Assembly (NCBI GenBank): GCA_019454705.1
Contig: JACFNS010000222.1
Location: 1 to 5,070 of the forward strand
DNA: 5,070 bases
DNA from: Taibaiella sp.
Lineage (GTDB): Bacteria; Bacteroidota; Bacteroidia; Chitinophagales; Chitinophagaceae
Direction of reading: 5' to 3'
The translations under genes were made by a program, and so were the position numbers. Positions 1 to 5,070 of the stretch are shown one piece after another. Each line of letters starts with the position of its first letter. The first letter of the stretch is position 1. The notes under the pieces are model-generated. The model was not told the DNA's origin. It was given only the letters and a program-made list of their open reading frames with translations, and did no database searches.

Positions 1-464
1 AGCTCTTGTGTGCTGAATAGTGTGCTGCCGCGCTCATGCCTGCCTCCCAAAGTGTTCTCTGTAGCGTTCAGCAAAAATTGTTTTGAACCCCGAAATTCAA
101 GCGCTACATATTCAGACTTCGCTCCGGCAAATACCTGCGATTGCAGCAATCTCATCCCCATTTCGCCAGGTTTGTCTTTATCTGTAAGCGCCCTCATCTC
201 TCCATGTACATCGCACTTGGCTGTATATGTGGGTTTGGTGCCATGATCAATAGAATATGCTTTTGTGAAATCTTTTTCGTCTATCACTAGTATCTCACGT
301 ATGCCATCGCTGCTAATAAAGTTATAGCTGACACCCGTTTCGTAAGGGAACCAATTATTGAATAAAGTTTCATCAAATGCGGGGCAATCCTCATGCTGCC
401 GACAGGCAGTCAATGAAATAGCAGTAATGACCAGTAAGATAAGGTATTGTGCAAAGTGTTTCAT
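1..464 (-). CDS. Hypothetical lipoprotein, 3' end missing (cut by left edge)
   Basis: I do not recognise the function. Reading the minus strand from ATG at 464-462, the frame stays open for 154 codons to the window edge, so the C-terminus is missing. The first 20 residues form a lipoprotein signal peptide (Lys2, a hydrophobic stretch QYLILLVITAISL, then lipobox LTAC with the acylated Cys at residue 21), followed by RQHEDCPAF. This predicts signal peptidase II processing and membrane anchoring; the acidic residues just after Cys21 would be compatible with outer-membrane surface sorting in Bacteroidota, but that is inference. The mature part starts with a W-F-P-Y-x-T-G segment (residues 38-44) and alternating polar/hydrophobic strands, suggesting a small beta-rich domain; Cys27 and Cys84 are the other cysteines. 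It is transcribed away from the plus-strand paralog pair at 878. The opposite-strand frame at 10-246 is a shadow of it. Confidence 0.8.
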   Translation of the reverse strand, partial: MKHFAQYLILLVITAISLTACRQHEDCPAFDETLFNNWFPYETGVSYNFISSDGIREILVIDEKDFTKAYSIDHGTKPTYTAKCDVHGEMRALTDKDKPGEMGMRLLQSQVFAGAKSEYVALEFRGSKQFLLNATENTLGGRHERGSTLFSTQE

Positions 465-651
465 CGGATGAATTTAGATGATTTTAATACAAATATTGTG
501 CCAACAGTGCCTCATGGTGCCGAGCAACCAGAGGAAAGGGGGATAATTCAGGCGTGAGGGAGTAAGATTGACGGAATAACCCTGATGTGCCGGAGAATCC
601 CCGGGAGATAAGAAGATACGCTGCCGACTATAAGCGGACGTTCATTTTTAT

Positions 652-686
652 CTTAGGTCTGAGCGAGATGCTCAGACCAGTGTAAG
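652..686. repeat. Palindromic stem-loop in intergenic region
   Basis: GGTCTGAGC (656-664) and GCTCAGACC (670-678) form a perfect 9-bp stem around the 5-base loop GAGAT. CTTA at 652-655 can further pair with TAAG at 683-686 across a 4-base bulge. There is no T-run after either arm, so it is a poor intrinsic terminator, and it lies between divergent genes where a terminator is not expected. It may be a dispersed REP-like element, a protein-binding palindrome or part of a structured transcript; the sequence alone does not decide. Confidence 0.6.
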
Positions 687-756
687 GGGAGACTCACGAC
701 GAGTAATAAAGCGAAGTGTTCTTTTTGTCTTGGCATTACCTAGATGCTCAGGCCAG
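666..756. repeat. Imperfect direct repeat AGATGCTCAGRCCAG
   Basis: The 15-base unit at 666-680, which contains the loop and right arm of the palindrome, recurs at 742-756 with one change (A to G), 76 bases downstream. The second copy lacks the matching left arm and therefore does not form the same stem. This suggests either a degenerate second copy of a palindromic element or two sites for the same binding protein. Confidence 0.5.
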
Positions 757-877
757 AGAGAAACCTGGTGGTACGGTAACAACACCGACCACAAGAAATC
801 TATAGTGTTTTATATACTGAGGTGTTAGCAACTTATCGTTTGAACAATTATTTTCGCAAGTGAATCAAATAACCTTT

Positions 878-1387
878 ATGAGAACCCTTTATATAACTCT
901 CTTAGCATTTTTGTTTACAGTTAACGCCAGCGCACAAAATGATGTAACGGAAAATGTCACACCCGCACAGGACACCATAAAAATATTGAAAAACTTTTGG
1001 GGGACTACCTACCATGAGGGATGGAAGCAGATTAACCTGAAACGATTGAGCAATATCGTAAAGCCTAACGAGGAGGCATATAAGTATATACAAAAAGCAA
1101 GGGCTCATAATGCTGTAGCCAATATTTTTGCTTTTGCAGGTGGGTTCGCTATTGGCTGGTCCCTGGCGGATATAGCCATAAAAGGAGAAGTGACGCCCGG
1201 TGTATTGATTGCCGGTGGCGCTGCCACATTGATTTCCATACCTTTCAGCATGTCGGCTGCGGCACATACAAAAATGGCTGTAGAAAAATACAATCATGAC
1301 CTGCTTCACCCTGAAACAGCCTATCGCAAACCTCAACTTCAGCTAGGTTTTACCGGTGGTGGAGTAGGGCTAGCGTTGAGGTTTTAA
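878..1387 (+). CDS. Small exported glycine-rich protein, paralog 1 (169 aa)
   Basis: Function not recognised. I start at ATG 878 rather than the in-frame GTG at 860, because from 878 the protein begins with a clean signal peptide (MRTLYITLLA, cleavage after ASA before Gln20) and is exactly as long as its tandem neighbour. Residues 79-101 and 106-128 are hydrophobic and rich in Gly/Ala, each with a GG followed by small residues (GG at 88-89, G93, A97; GG at 113-114), so they may be membrane hairpin helices or glycine-zipper segments. The C-terminus, QLQLGFTGGGVGLALRF (153-169), reads as two short beta strands and ends in Phe, as many outer-membrane proteins do. It aligns without gaps to the next gene at about one third identity (my hand count: 55 of 169). 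The gap to that gene is 42 bases, so an operon is likely. An envelope location is inferred. Confidence 0.85.
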   Translation: MRTLYITLLAFLFTVNASAQNDVTENVTPAQDTIKILKNFWGTTYHEGWKQINLKRLSNIVKPNEEAYKYIQKARAHNAVANIFAFAGGFAIGWSLADIAIKGEVTPGVLIAGGAATLISIPFSMSAAAHTKMAVEKYNHDLLHPETAYRKPQLQLGFTGGGVGLALRF

Positions 1388-1429
1388 ATTTTAGTATAAC
1401 CAATATTTCTACCGGATAAAGACAATCAG

Positions 1430-1939
1430 ATGAGGACCCTTGTAATCACGCTACTGGCTGCGACACTCACCTTACAGGCTAAGGCACAGGATGAAATAAT
1501 GAACAATAAAGTCCTGACACAGGATACAATAACAATTACGAACGGTTTTGGCGGAACGAAGTACTCTGTTAACGAACGTTCCCTGACGAAACAGCAGCTA
1601 ACTGACATGTTGCAAACAAGTGCCAATGCAAAGAATTATGCAGATGCCGCGAAGAACTTCCGGTTAGTTTCTGCATTATCAGGCTGTGTAGGCGGAGCTT
1701 TATTGGGTTACCAGATAGCGAATAACCTTACAAGCGGTTCGTTCCAGTTGCATTTTTTGTATGTAGGTGGAGCATTAGCCGGATTGAGCATCGCGACGGG
1801 TGTAACTGCATCCAACAATGTAAGAAGAGGTGCCAGAGTGTATAATGACGAACTCCGTGGAAGAGTGTCTACTAAGGTGCAGTCTCAACTGCAGATCGGC
1901 TTCGGTGGTAACTGTGTAGGACTGGCGCTGAAGTTTTGA
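1430..1939 (+). CDS. Small exported glycine-rich protein, paralog 2 (169 aa)
   Basis: Function not recognised; it is a tandem paralog of the gene at 878 with identical length and no gaps in the alignment. The signal peptide (MRTLVITLLA, then KAQ with Gln20 as likely +1) is nearly the same. Shared positions include QDTI (31-34), F40, G42-T43, Y45, L57, GG (88-89), G93, A97, GGA (113-115), YN (138-139) and the tail QLQIGFGGNCVGLALKF (153-169), so the strongest conservation is at the signal peptide and C-terminus while the middle has diverged. The two hydrophobic segments are about 77-100 and 106-127. No promoter or terminator is evident in the 42-base gap before it, consistent with co-transcription. 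It ends 20 bases from the end of the convergent secreted-protein gene. The probable role is an envelope component, inferred only from the export signal and the terminal beta motif. Confidence 0.87.
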   Translation: MRTLVITLLAATLTLQAKAQDEIMNNKVLTQDTITITNGFGGTKYSVNERSLTKQQLTDMLQTSANAKNYADAAKNFRLVSALSGCVGGALLGYQIANNLTSGSFQLHFLYVGGALAGLSIATGVTASNNVRRGARVYNDELRGRVSTKVQSQLQIGFGGNCVGLALKF

Positions 1940-1959
1940 GAAGGTTATTCCGGCACCAC

Positions 1960-3642
1960 TTACCTGAGGAGTGTAATATCCCCCCTGAGCATCTGCACGC
2001 CGGAACTAATGGGTGTGCTGTAGCTGATATGATAATAATAGGTGCCTACCGGGGCAAGGTCAGCCTTAAACATGCCATTCCAGCGGGTGTTGATATCATG
2101 CGTGCTGAATACGAGCTGCCCCCAACGGTTATATATATGCCACGAAAAGTTATTGACAACGCAGGAGGTACGTACACCTAATTTATCGTTGATGCCATCT
2201 CTATTGGGCGAGAAGGCATTGGGCACCCATATGCAATTGTTACAGTTTTGCAGGTGCAGGTGTACACTGTCCCTGTACTCAAAACATTTATCGCGGACGG
2301 TGAGGGTGTAGGTGCCGGTGGCGGATGGGGTAATACAGCAGGTAGTGTCGCCCGAACTCCACCTGTAGCTGCGTGCAAAATCGTATGACCGTCCAATAGT
2401 GAGCGGAGCATCGCTGCATAAGGTGGTGTCGTTGCCCAGGCTGATGCCCTCGGCTTGTAAATTTTCCAGAGGAGACACGTCGTATTCGTCGATATACAAG
2501 GTGCAATTAACCAGGGAAGTGCAGGTGTAATTTCCGTATTGATAGACGGTTATGTTTTGGGTACTATCTCCGGTGCTCCACCTGTACAGTGCGGCGCCTG
2601 GCCTGCTGCTGAAGGTATGTACCGTATCGCAGGTGACGGTTTCGATGGCGGTGGTAATGGTATCTGTATAATAAGCTATATGGTATGTGTCAATTATTAC
2701 ATCGCAATCGTTTGCAGCTATACACCAGTACGTACCGCCGCCATTTGTCGCCAGGGTGCGCGAGGTGCCGCCATTACTCCAGCGGTATGAATTGGCATTG
2801 GTTGCAGATGAGTTCATGATATAGGGAAGGGCAGGATAGGTACATAGGGTAGTATCGTGGCTGTACACATCTGTATCGCAGGGCGGGGCTGCGGTAACCG
2901 ATACATCGTCTATCATATAGTAGCCGTGCACTGAACTGACATGGGTGTTATTGAGCGGGTATATTTCGATAAGCGGCGGATATTTATTGTAGAAGTTACC
3001 CAATGTGAGCCATCGCTCGCCCCCACGCGCGGTATAGTAGCCGTATATAAAGGTCCAGCCGGTGGTATCGGCAATGAACTCCATCGCGCTATCCTGCATA
3101 GGCACTTCACTCAGTATCAGCAAGGGCGGATTATTCTGCAATACCGTATTGTCTGAAAAACCCGCATTAATCCATTGCAGGGCCATGGCTTTGAATGCAG
3201 AAAAACTATCGCGGACAAAAGCGGGCCGCGCGAAGCAGGACACTAAATAACGCTGCCCCGCCCGCAGCGCCGAATCCAACGGAACCTGCAAATACTCCTG
3301 GTAGCCCACTTGCTGCCCGGCCGCCGTAGCGGAGTACACTACGATGCCCGCATAAGCATTGCCGGTATGCGCGGGTTTATATCCCATAAAATTATACGGA
3401 ACATCTGCATAGGGGTCGGCAGTGCAGGCATTGTAATAATCAGGACTGTTGGGGACAGGGGAAATCCATTTATCTACCGTCTGCAGGAAGGGGTATGGTG
3501 TATTGAGCGGGCATACAATTTGCCCGAAGCCTGATGGGCAATTAATGATGTCCTCGAACGATGGGTTGGGCACCAGGTTGACCTGTGCGATTGATGCCGA
3601 GGTGGCTATGATGAATAATGTAGGTGTAAGTATGTGTTTCAT
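1960..3642 (-). CDS. Secreted Ig-repeat protein with CHU_C / T9SS type B sorting domain
   Basis: A 560-residue exported protein. Residues 1-19 are a signal peptide (MKHILTPTLFIIATSASIA, then Gln20). Residues 20-250 form an N-terminal beta domain beginning LVPNPSFE (23-30) and closing with YYMIDDVSVT (241-250), the signature of a galactose-binding/carbohydrate-binding-like jelly roll. Next come three Ig/PKD-like repeats (about 255-322, 334-390, 400-466), each with a YRWS-x-G core (286, 353, 426) and paired cysteines (for example C267/C307/C313, C338/C374/C380, C409/C453). Residues 469-560 are the CHU_C domain (gliding-motility-associated C-terminal domain): VPNAFSPNRDGINDK (473-487), YNRWGQLVF (504-512), PVGTYYYHI (531-539) and a final RGDITLLR. 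In this family the domain directs type IX secretion and cell-surface delivery, so the protein is likely an adhesin or other surface protein; the ligand is unknown. No T9SS component or SprF-like partner is in the window. The 20-base gap to the convergent paralog gene leaves little room for separate terminators. Confidence 0.93.
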   Translation of the reverse strand: MKHILTPTLFIIATSASIAQVNLVPNPSFEDIINCPSGFGQIVCPLNTPYPFLQTVDKWISPVPNSPDYYNACTADPYADVPYNFMGYKPAHTGNAYAGIVVYSATAAGQQVGYQEYLQVPLDSALRAGQRYLVSCFARPAFVRDSFSAFKAMALQWINAGFSDNTVLQNNPPLLILSEVPMQDSAMEFIADTTGWTFIYGYYTARGGERWLTLGNFYNKYPPLIEIYPLNNTHVSSVHGYYMIDDVSVTAAPPCDTDVYSHDTTLCTYPALPYIMNSSATNANSYRWSNGGTSRTLATNGGGTYWCIAANDCDVIIDTYHIAYYTDTITTAIETVTCDTVHTFSSRPGAALYRWSTGDSTQNITVYQYGNYTCTSLVNCTLYIDEYDVSPLENLQAEGISLGNDTTLCSDAPLTIGRSYDFARSYRWSSGDTTCCITPSATGTYTLTVRDKCFEYRDSVHLHLQNCNNCIWVPNAFSPNRDGINDKLGVRTSCVVNNFSWHIYNRWGQLVFSTHDINTRWNGMFKADLAPVGTYYYHISYSTPISSGVQMLRGDITLLR

Positions 3643-3738
3643 GTGCCGTTGACAGACAGGGTGGACAACTATTGTGGTTTGCAGAGAATTGTCATATTAC
3701 AAGGCGGGCAGGGGTGATTTTTTGGGGGAGGCAATTAT

Positions 3739-4308
3739 TCAGAGCCCATCTTCGTGCAGGGTTTTAGCATCTGCATCTTTGATGATATTGTCCAGTTCGG
3801 TAGCTGCCTGCTGAATGCCTTTTACCAATTTGCGGGTCTCCGGGTCGGTAGAGGATGGGAACAATTGCACCAGCCCGAGTATAGTTGCTACCGGCTTGCG
3901 AAACTCATGAGAAAGCATCCATGCTATTTCGCGCAGGTTTTTATTTTGCTGCTCAATAAGCAGCGCCTGCCTGCGTTCTTCTGTAATATCGGTGAAGTAA
4001 ACGGTCATGCCATTATCAGAAGGGTAGGCGTTGACGGACACCCATTTGTCCAAAGAGGTGGCATATTCTTCGAAATGGACACTAACCCCGGTCTCTATTA
4101 CCTTATTGTACTCTTTGTAAAATTTGTAAGTGGTGGCTTTGGGGAAGATGTCCCAGTAGTTCCGGCCTATACAATCCTGCATGCTGATGTGGCAGATTTG
4201 CTCAAACGCCCTGTTGACATAGGTGAAATTGAAATGCTTGTCTAAAGTAAAAAAACCATCGCTAATACTATTGAGAATAGTCTCAAACTCCTTTTCTATA
4301 TTTTTCAT
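3739..4308 (-). CDS. PAS protein with histidine-kinase H-box but no ATPase domain
   Basis: A 189-residue protein with no signal peptide or membrane segment, so cytoplasmic. Residues 5-110 are a PAS domain: ILNSISDGFFTLDKHFNFTYVN (11-32) is the classic PAS opening, and YFTDITEER (104-112) closes it and leads into a helical linker. Residues 125-176 look like the dimerisation/phosphoacceptor module of a histidine kinase, with an H-box SHEFRKPVATILGL in which His134 would be the phosphoacceptor, followed by a second helix (LVKGIQQAATELDNII). The ORF then stops: the HATPase domain with N, G1 and G2 boxes is absent, and only 96 bases lie before the next gene, so it is not merely frameshifted within the window. 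It could be phosphorylated in trans, dimerise with a full kinase, or use the helical hairpin only to dimerise. The PAS ligand cannot be told from sequence. The CHU_C gene lies downstream on the same strand and may share its transcript. Confidence 0.9.
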   Translation of the reverse strand: MKNIEKEFETILNSISDGFFTLDKHFNFTYVNRAFEQICHISMQDCIGRNYWDIFPKATTYKFYKEYNKVIETGVSVHFEEYATSLDKWVSVNAYPSDNGMTVYFTDITEERRQALLIEQQNKNLREIAWMLSHEFRKPVATILGLVQLFPSSTDPETRKLVKGIQQAATELDNIIKDADAKTLHEDGL

Positions 4309-4369
4309 TTAATAGCTTGAAGACAGGGCATTTATTCTGTTATGTTGTTATATTTCAATTTGTTACGAC

Positions 4370-4377
4370 TAAAGATA
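4370..4377 (-). promoter_or_regulatory. Possible -7 box for the PAS gene
   Basis: The minus strand reads TATCTTTA here, matching five of the six fixed positions of the Bacteroidota -7 consensus TAnnTTTG, 61 bases upstream of the PAS start codon. There is no clear TTG at the expected -33 distance, so the call is weak. In this AT-rich stretch chance matches are likely. Confidence 0.25.
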
Positions 4378-4385
4378 GCAGATTA

Positions 4386-4422
4386 TTGCATACATAGGTA
4401 GCATAACTGCATATTAATTTTG
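4386..4422 (+). promoter_or_regulatory. Possible promoter for an orphan transcript
   Basis: TAATTTTG at 4415-4422 is a perfect match to the Bacteroidota -7 consensus TAnnTTTG. A TTG at 4386-4388 could be the -33 element, but the 26-base spacing is longer than usual. Initiation would fall near 4429 and the transcript would run into the terminator at 4558-4591 before any recognised gene. Confidence 0.35.
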
Positions 4423-4428
4423 TTTAAT

Positions 4429-4591
4429 CTATATATCCGTTAAATAATATATATTCAAACAAAGACTGCAAGGTGATTTTTTAAATACATAGAAATAATT
4501 AGACTCACAGAACATGGGTTTAGCAGAACCTAAACCTGATTTAGAGGAACTGAACACAACAAAAACGAGGTGGAAACACCTCGTTTTTGTT
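4429..4591 (+). ncRNA. Candidate small RNA, about 160 nt
   Basis: The start is approximate, set from the -7 box at 4415-4422; the end is the terminator hairpin. The predicted transcript has an AT-rich 5' half and a structured 3' half: a 7-bp stem GGTTTAG (4517-4523) / CTAAACC (4530-4536) with a 6-base loop, then the terminator stem. It matches no RNA family that I recognise. The only open frame, 35 codons from ATG 4514, runs straight through the terminator and stops at 4621, so it is probably not a gene. Alternatives are a decayed gene that left its terminator behind, or an insulator between divergent genes. Confidence 0.35.
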
Positions 4592-4627
4592 GATAGCTAT
4601 ATCAGTCGTCGCTTGGTTTAGCAGTAC
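4517..4627. repeat. Direct repeat GGTTTAGCAGWAC flanking the terminator
   Basis: GGTTTAGCAGAAC at 4517-4529 recurs as GGTTTAGCAGTAC at 4615-4627 (12 of 13 identical), 98 bases apart, on either side of the terminator hairpin. The first copy forms the left arm of the small upstream stem-loop; the second has no partner arm and lies just before the membrane-protein gene. It may be chance, a duplicated regulatory site, or a scar of an insertion. Confidence 0.4.
4558..4591 (+). terminator. Strong symmetric intrinsic terminator, no visible gene upstream
   Basis: AACAAAAACGAGGTG (4558-4572) and CACCTCGTTTTTGTT (4577-4591) are perfect reverse complements, giving a 15-bp stem with a GAAA tetraloop. 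The GAGGTG/CACCTC core followed by GTTTTTG is a standard intrinsic terminator, and because A- and T-runs are symmetric it should work on both strands. It lies between the divergent PAS (minus, from 4308) and membrane-protein (plus, from 4664) genes, so neither ends here. Confidence 0.85.
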
Positions 4628-4643
4628 GTTTTTACTATCTTCA
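4613..4643 (+). promoter_or_regulatory. Possible promoter of the membrane-protein gene
   Basis: TTG at 4613-4615 and TATCTTCA at 4636-4643 are spaced by 20 bases, as expected for a Bacteroidota -33/-7 pair. The -7 box matches only four of six fixed positions of TAnnTTTG. It would give a leader of roughly 15 bases before ATG 4664. The terminator at 4558-4591 makes a separate promoter here necessary for this gene. Confidence 0.3.
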
Positions 4644-4663
4644 TACTACAAAATACCCATAAA

Positions 4664-5070
4664 ATGATGCGACCTAAAACCTATGGATTGAAAACATTGG
4701 CTTCCTTCTTTTTCGCCAGCCTGTGGATGTATATAGTGGTGGGCGATGAAATGAAGATATTCCTGCCCGCGGTAATCTTAATAGTCATACTCAGCATACT
4801 GTTTGTCCCCCTTGTGCATATCGACGAAAGCAGCATAAGGCTATACAGCATCAGCCCTCTGGTACGAAAACGGCACGTATGGTTTGACGACCTGGAACGT
4901 ATACATATACATGCAGGCACCATACGTTTCCGCATGGAGTTTTATATGAAAGATGGCGCAAAGCATAGTACAACCAATTTCTTCAGGTATTATGATATGG
5001 AGGAGATATTTGAACACCTGCTTGCTTCGGGGGTGAATATCACATCAACAGGTGTCAGGGCGATAAGCTG
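4664..5070 (+). CDS. Hypothetical two-TM membrane protein with PH-like tail (cut by right edge)
   Basis: Unrecognised. From ATG 4664 (or the next codon, ATG 4667) the frame stays open for 135 codons to the edge, which ends in TG, so the stop may be the very next base (TGA) or further on. Residues 9-27 and 32-51 are two hydrophobic segments separated by the charged turn GDEMK, suggesting a transmembrane hairpin. The following soluble part (HIDESSIRLYSISPLVRK, then WFDDLERIHIH at 73-83, FRMEFYMKDG at 89-98) alternates strand-like segments and closes with a likely helix (MEEIFEHLLASG, 112-123). That order, membrane hairpin then strands then a C-terminal helix, resembles bacterial PH-like (YcxB/DUF304 type) membrane proteins, but this is fold-level inference without a diagnostic motif. 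The minus-strand frame at 4681-4935 is its shadow. Confidence 0.75.
   Translation, partial: MMRPKTYGLKTLASFFFASLWMYIVVGDEMKIFLPAVILIVILSILFVPLVHIDESSIRLYSISPLVRKRHVWFDDLERIHIHAGTIRFRMEFYMKDGAKHSTTNFFRYYDMEEIFEHLLASGVNITSTGVRAIS

Larger units (their letters stand above)
465..877. other. Intergenic region between divergent genes, no gene seen
   Basis: This 413-base stretch separates the lipoprotein start (464, minus) from the first paralog start (878, plus), so it should carry both promoters. I see no credible coding frame: the short frames on either strand have no plausible start context or protein character. The middle (about 600-780) is less AT-rich than the promoter-proximal ends and holds a palindromic stem-loop and a related half-copy, listed separately. 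Near the paralog gene there is TATCGTTTG at 834-842, one base longer between TA and TTTG than the Bacteroidota -7 consensus TAnnTTTG; on the minus strand AATATTTG (complement of 490-497) matches that consensus with one mismatch. Neither has a convincing -33 TTG at normal distance, so I do not call promoters here. Confidence 0.6.

Noticed and set aside
10..246. Plus-strand 78-residue ORF
   Set aside because: It is antisense to the lipoprotein gene, whose frame has a signal peptide with lipobox and ordinary protein composition; the plus frame is a Cys/Pro/Ser-rich shadow.
653..736. 27-codon minus-strand ORF through the palindrome (begins MPRQKEH)
   Set aside because: Its end is the translated inverted repeat, it has no start-site support, and it lies in a gap with repeat structure; chance is more likely than a peptide.
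860..877. GTG start 18 bases upstream of the first paralog, adding MNQITF
   Set aside because: The ATG at 878 gives a standard signal peptide and exactly the length of the gap-free paralog; the extra six residues would sit in front of the signal peptide without reason.
902..1336. Minus-strand 144-residue ORF opposite the first paralog
   Set aside because: The plus strand carries a signal peptide and a clear paralog next door; the minus frame has shadow-like Cys-rich composition.
1940..1959. Possible bidirectional terminator between the convergent genes
   Set aside because: I found no inverted repeat with a T-run in the 20 bases; any terminator would have to lie inside the coding ends.
3754..4245. 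Plus-strand 163-residue ORF opposite the PAS gene
   Set aside because: The minus strand encodes a recognisable PAS domain and H-box; the plus frame has no domain character.
4514..4621. 35-codon plus-strand ORF beginning MGLAEPKPDLEEL
   Set aside because: It reads straight through the perfect terminator hairpin, so a transcript would usually end before its stop codon; the KTRWKHLVFV part is just the translated hairpin.

Overview
The window looks like a piece of a Bacteroidota chromosome, most plausibly from the Chitinophagales/Sphingobacteriia side. The evidence is a secreted protein ending in a CHU_C/type B type IX secretion (T9SS) sorting domain, three signal peptides that break at Ala-Gln (A^Q, typical of this phylum), a lipoprotein with a C-terminal-Cys lipobox, a PAS protein of the kind abundant in this group, no Shine-Dalgarno-like sites in front of the starts, and at least one TAnnTTTG-type -7 box. 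The lineage below phylum is inference.

Layout. (1) 1-464, minus: 5' part of an unrecognised lipoprotein gene that runs off the left edge. (2) 465-877: a 413-base intergenic region between divergent genes, holding a perfect 9-bp palindromic stem-loop and a related downstream half-copy; no gene is seen in it. (3) 878-1939, plus: two tandem paralogous genes, each exactly 169 codons, for small exported glycine-rich proteins ending in the same beta-strand-like motif with a terminal Phe. (4) 1960-3642, minus: a 560-residue T9SS-secreted, Ig-repeat, CHU_C protein, convergent with the paralogs and only 20 bases away. (5) 3739-4308, minus: a 189-residue PAS protein that keeps a histidine kinase H-box but has no ATPase domain. 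(6) 4309-4663: an AT-rich region between divergent genes with a very strong, perfectly symmetric terminator hairpin that serves no visible gene, preceded by a second hairpin and a perfect TAnnTTTG box. This is a candidate small RNA. (7) 4664 to the right edge, plus: a two-TM membrane protein of unknown function, cut by the edge.

How the genes work together: the coding content is mostly cell envelope (lipoprotein, two small exported envelope proteins, T9SS cargo, inner-membrane protein) plus one sensor-like PAS protein. Apart from the tandem paralog pair, and possibly co-transcription of the PAS gene with the CHU_C gene (same strand, 96-base gap), nothing forces them into one pathway. No clearly novel multi-gene system is visible. 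The points most worth a second look are the orphan terminator/possible sRNA, the paralog pair, and the ATPase-less PAS/H-box protein.
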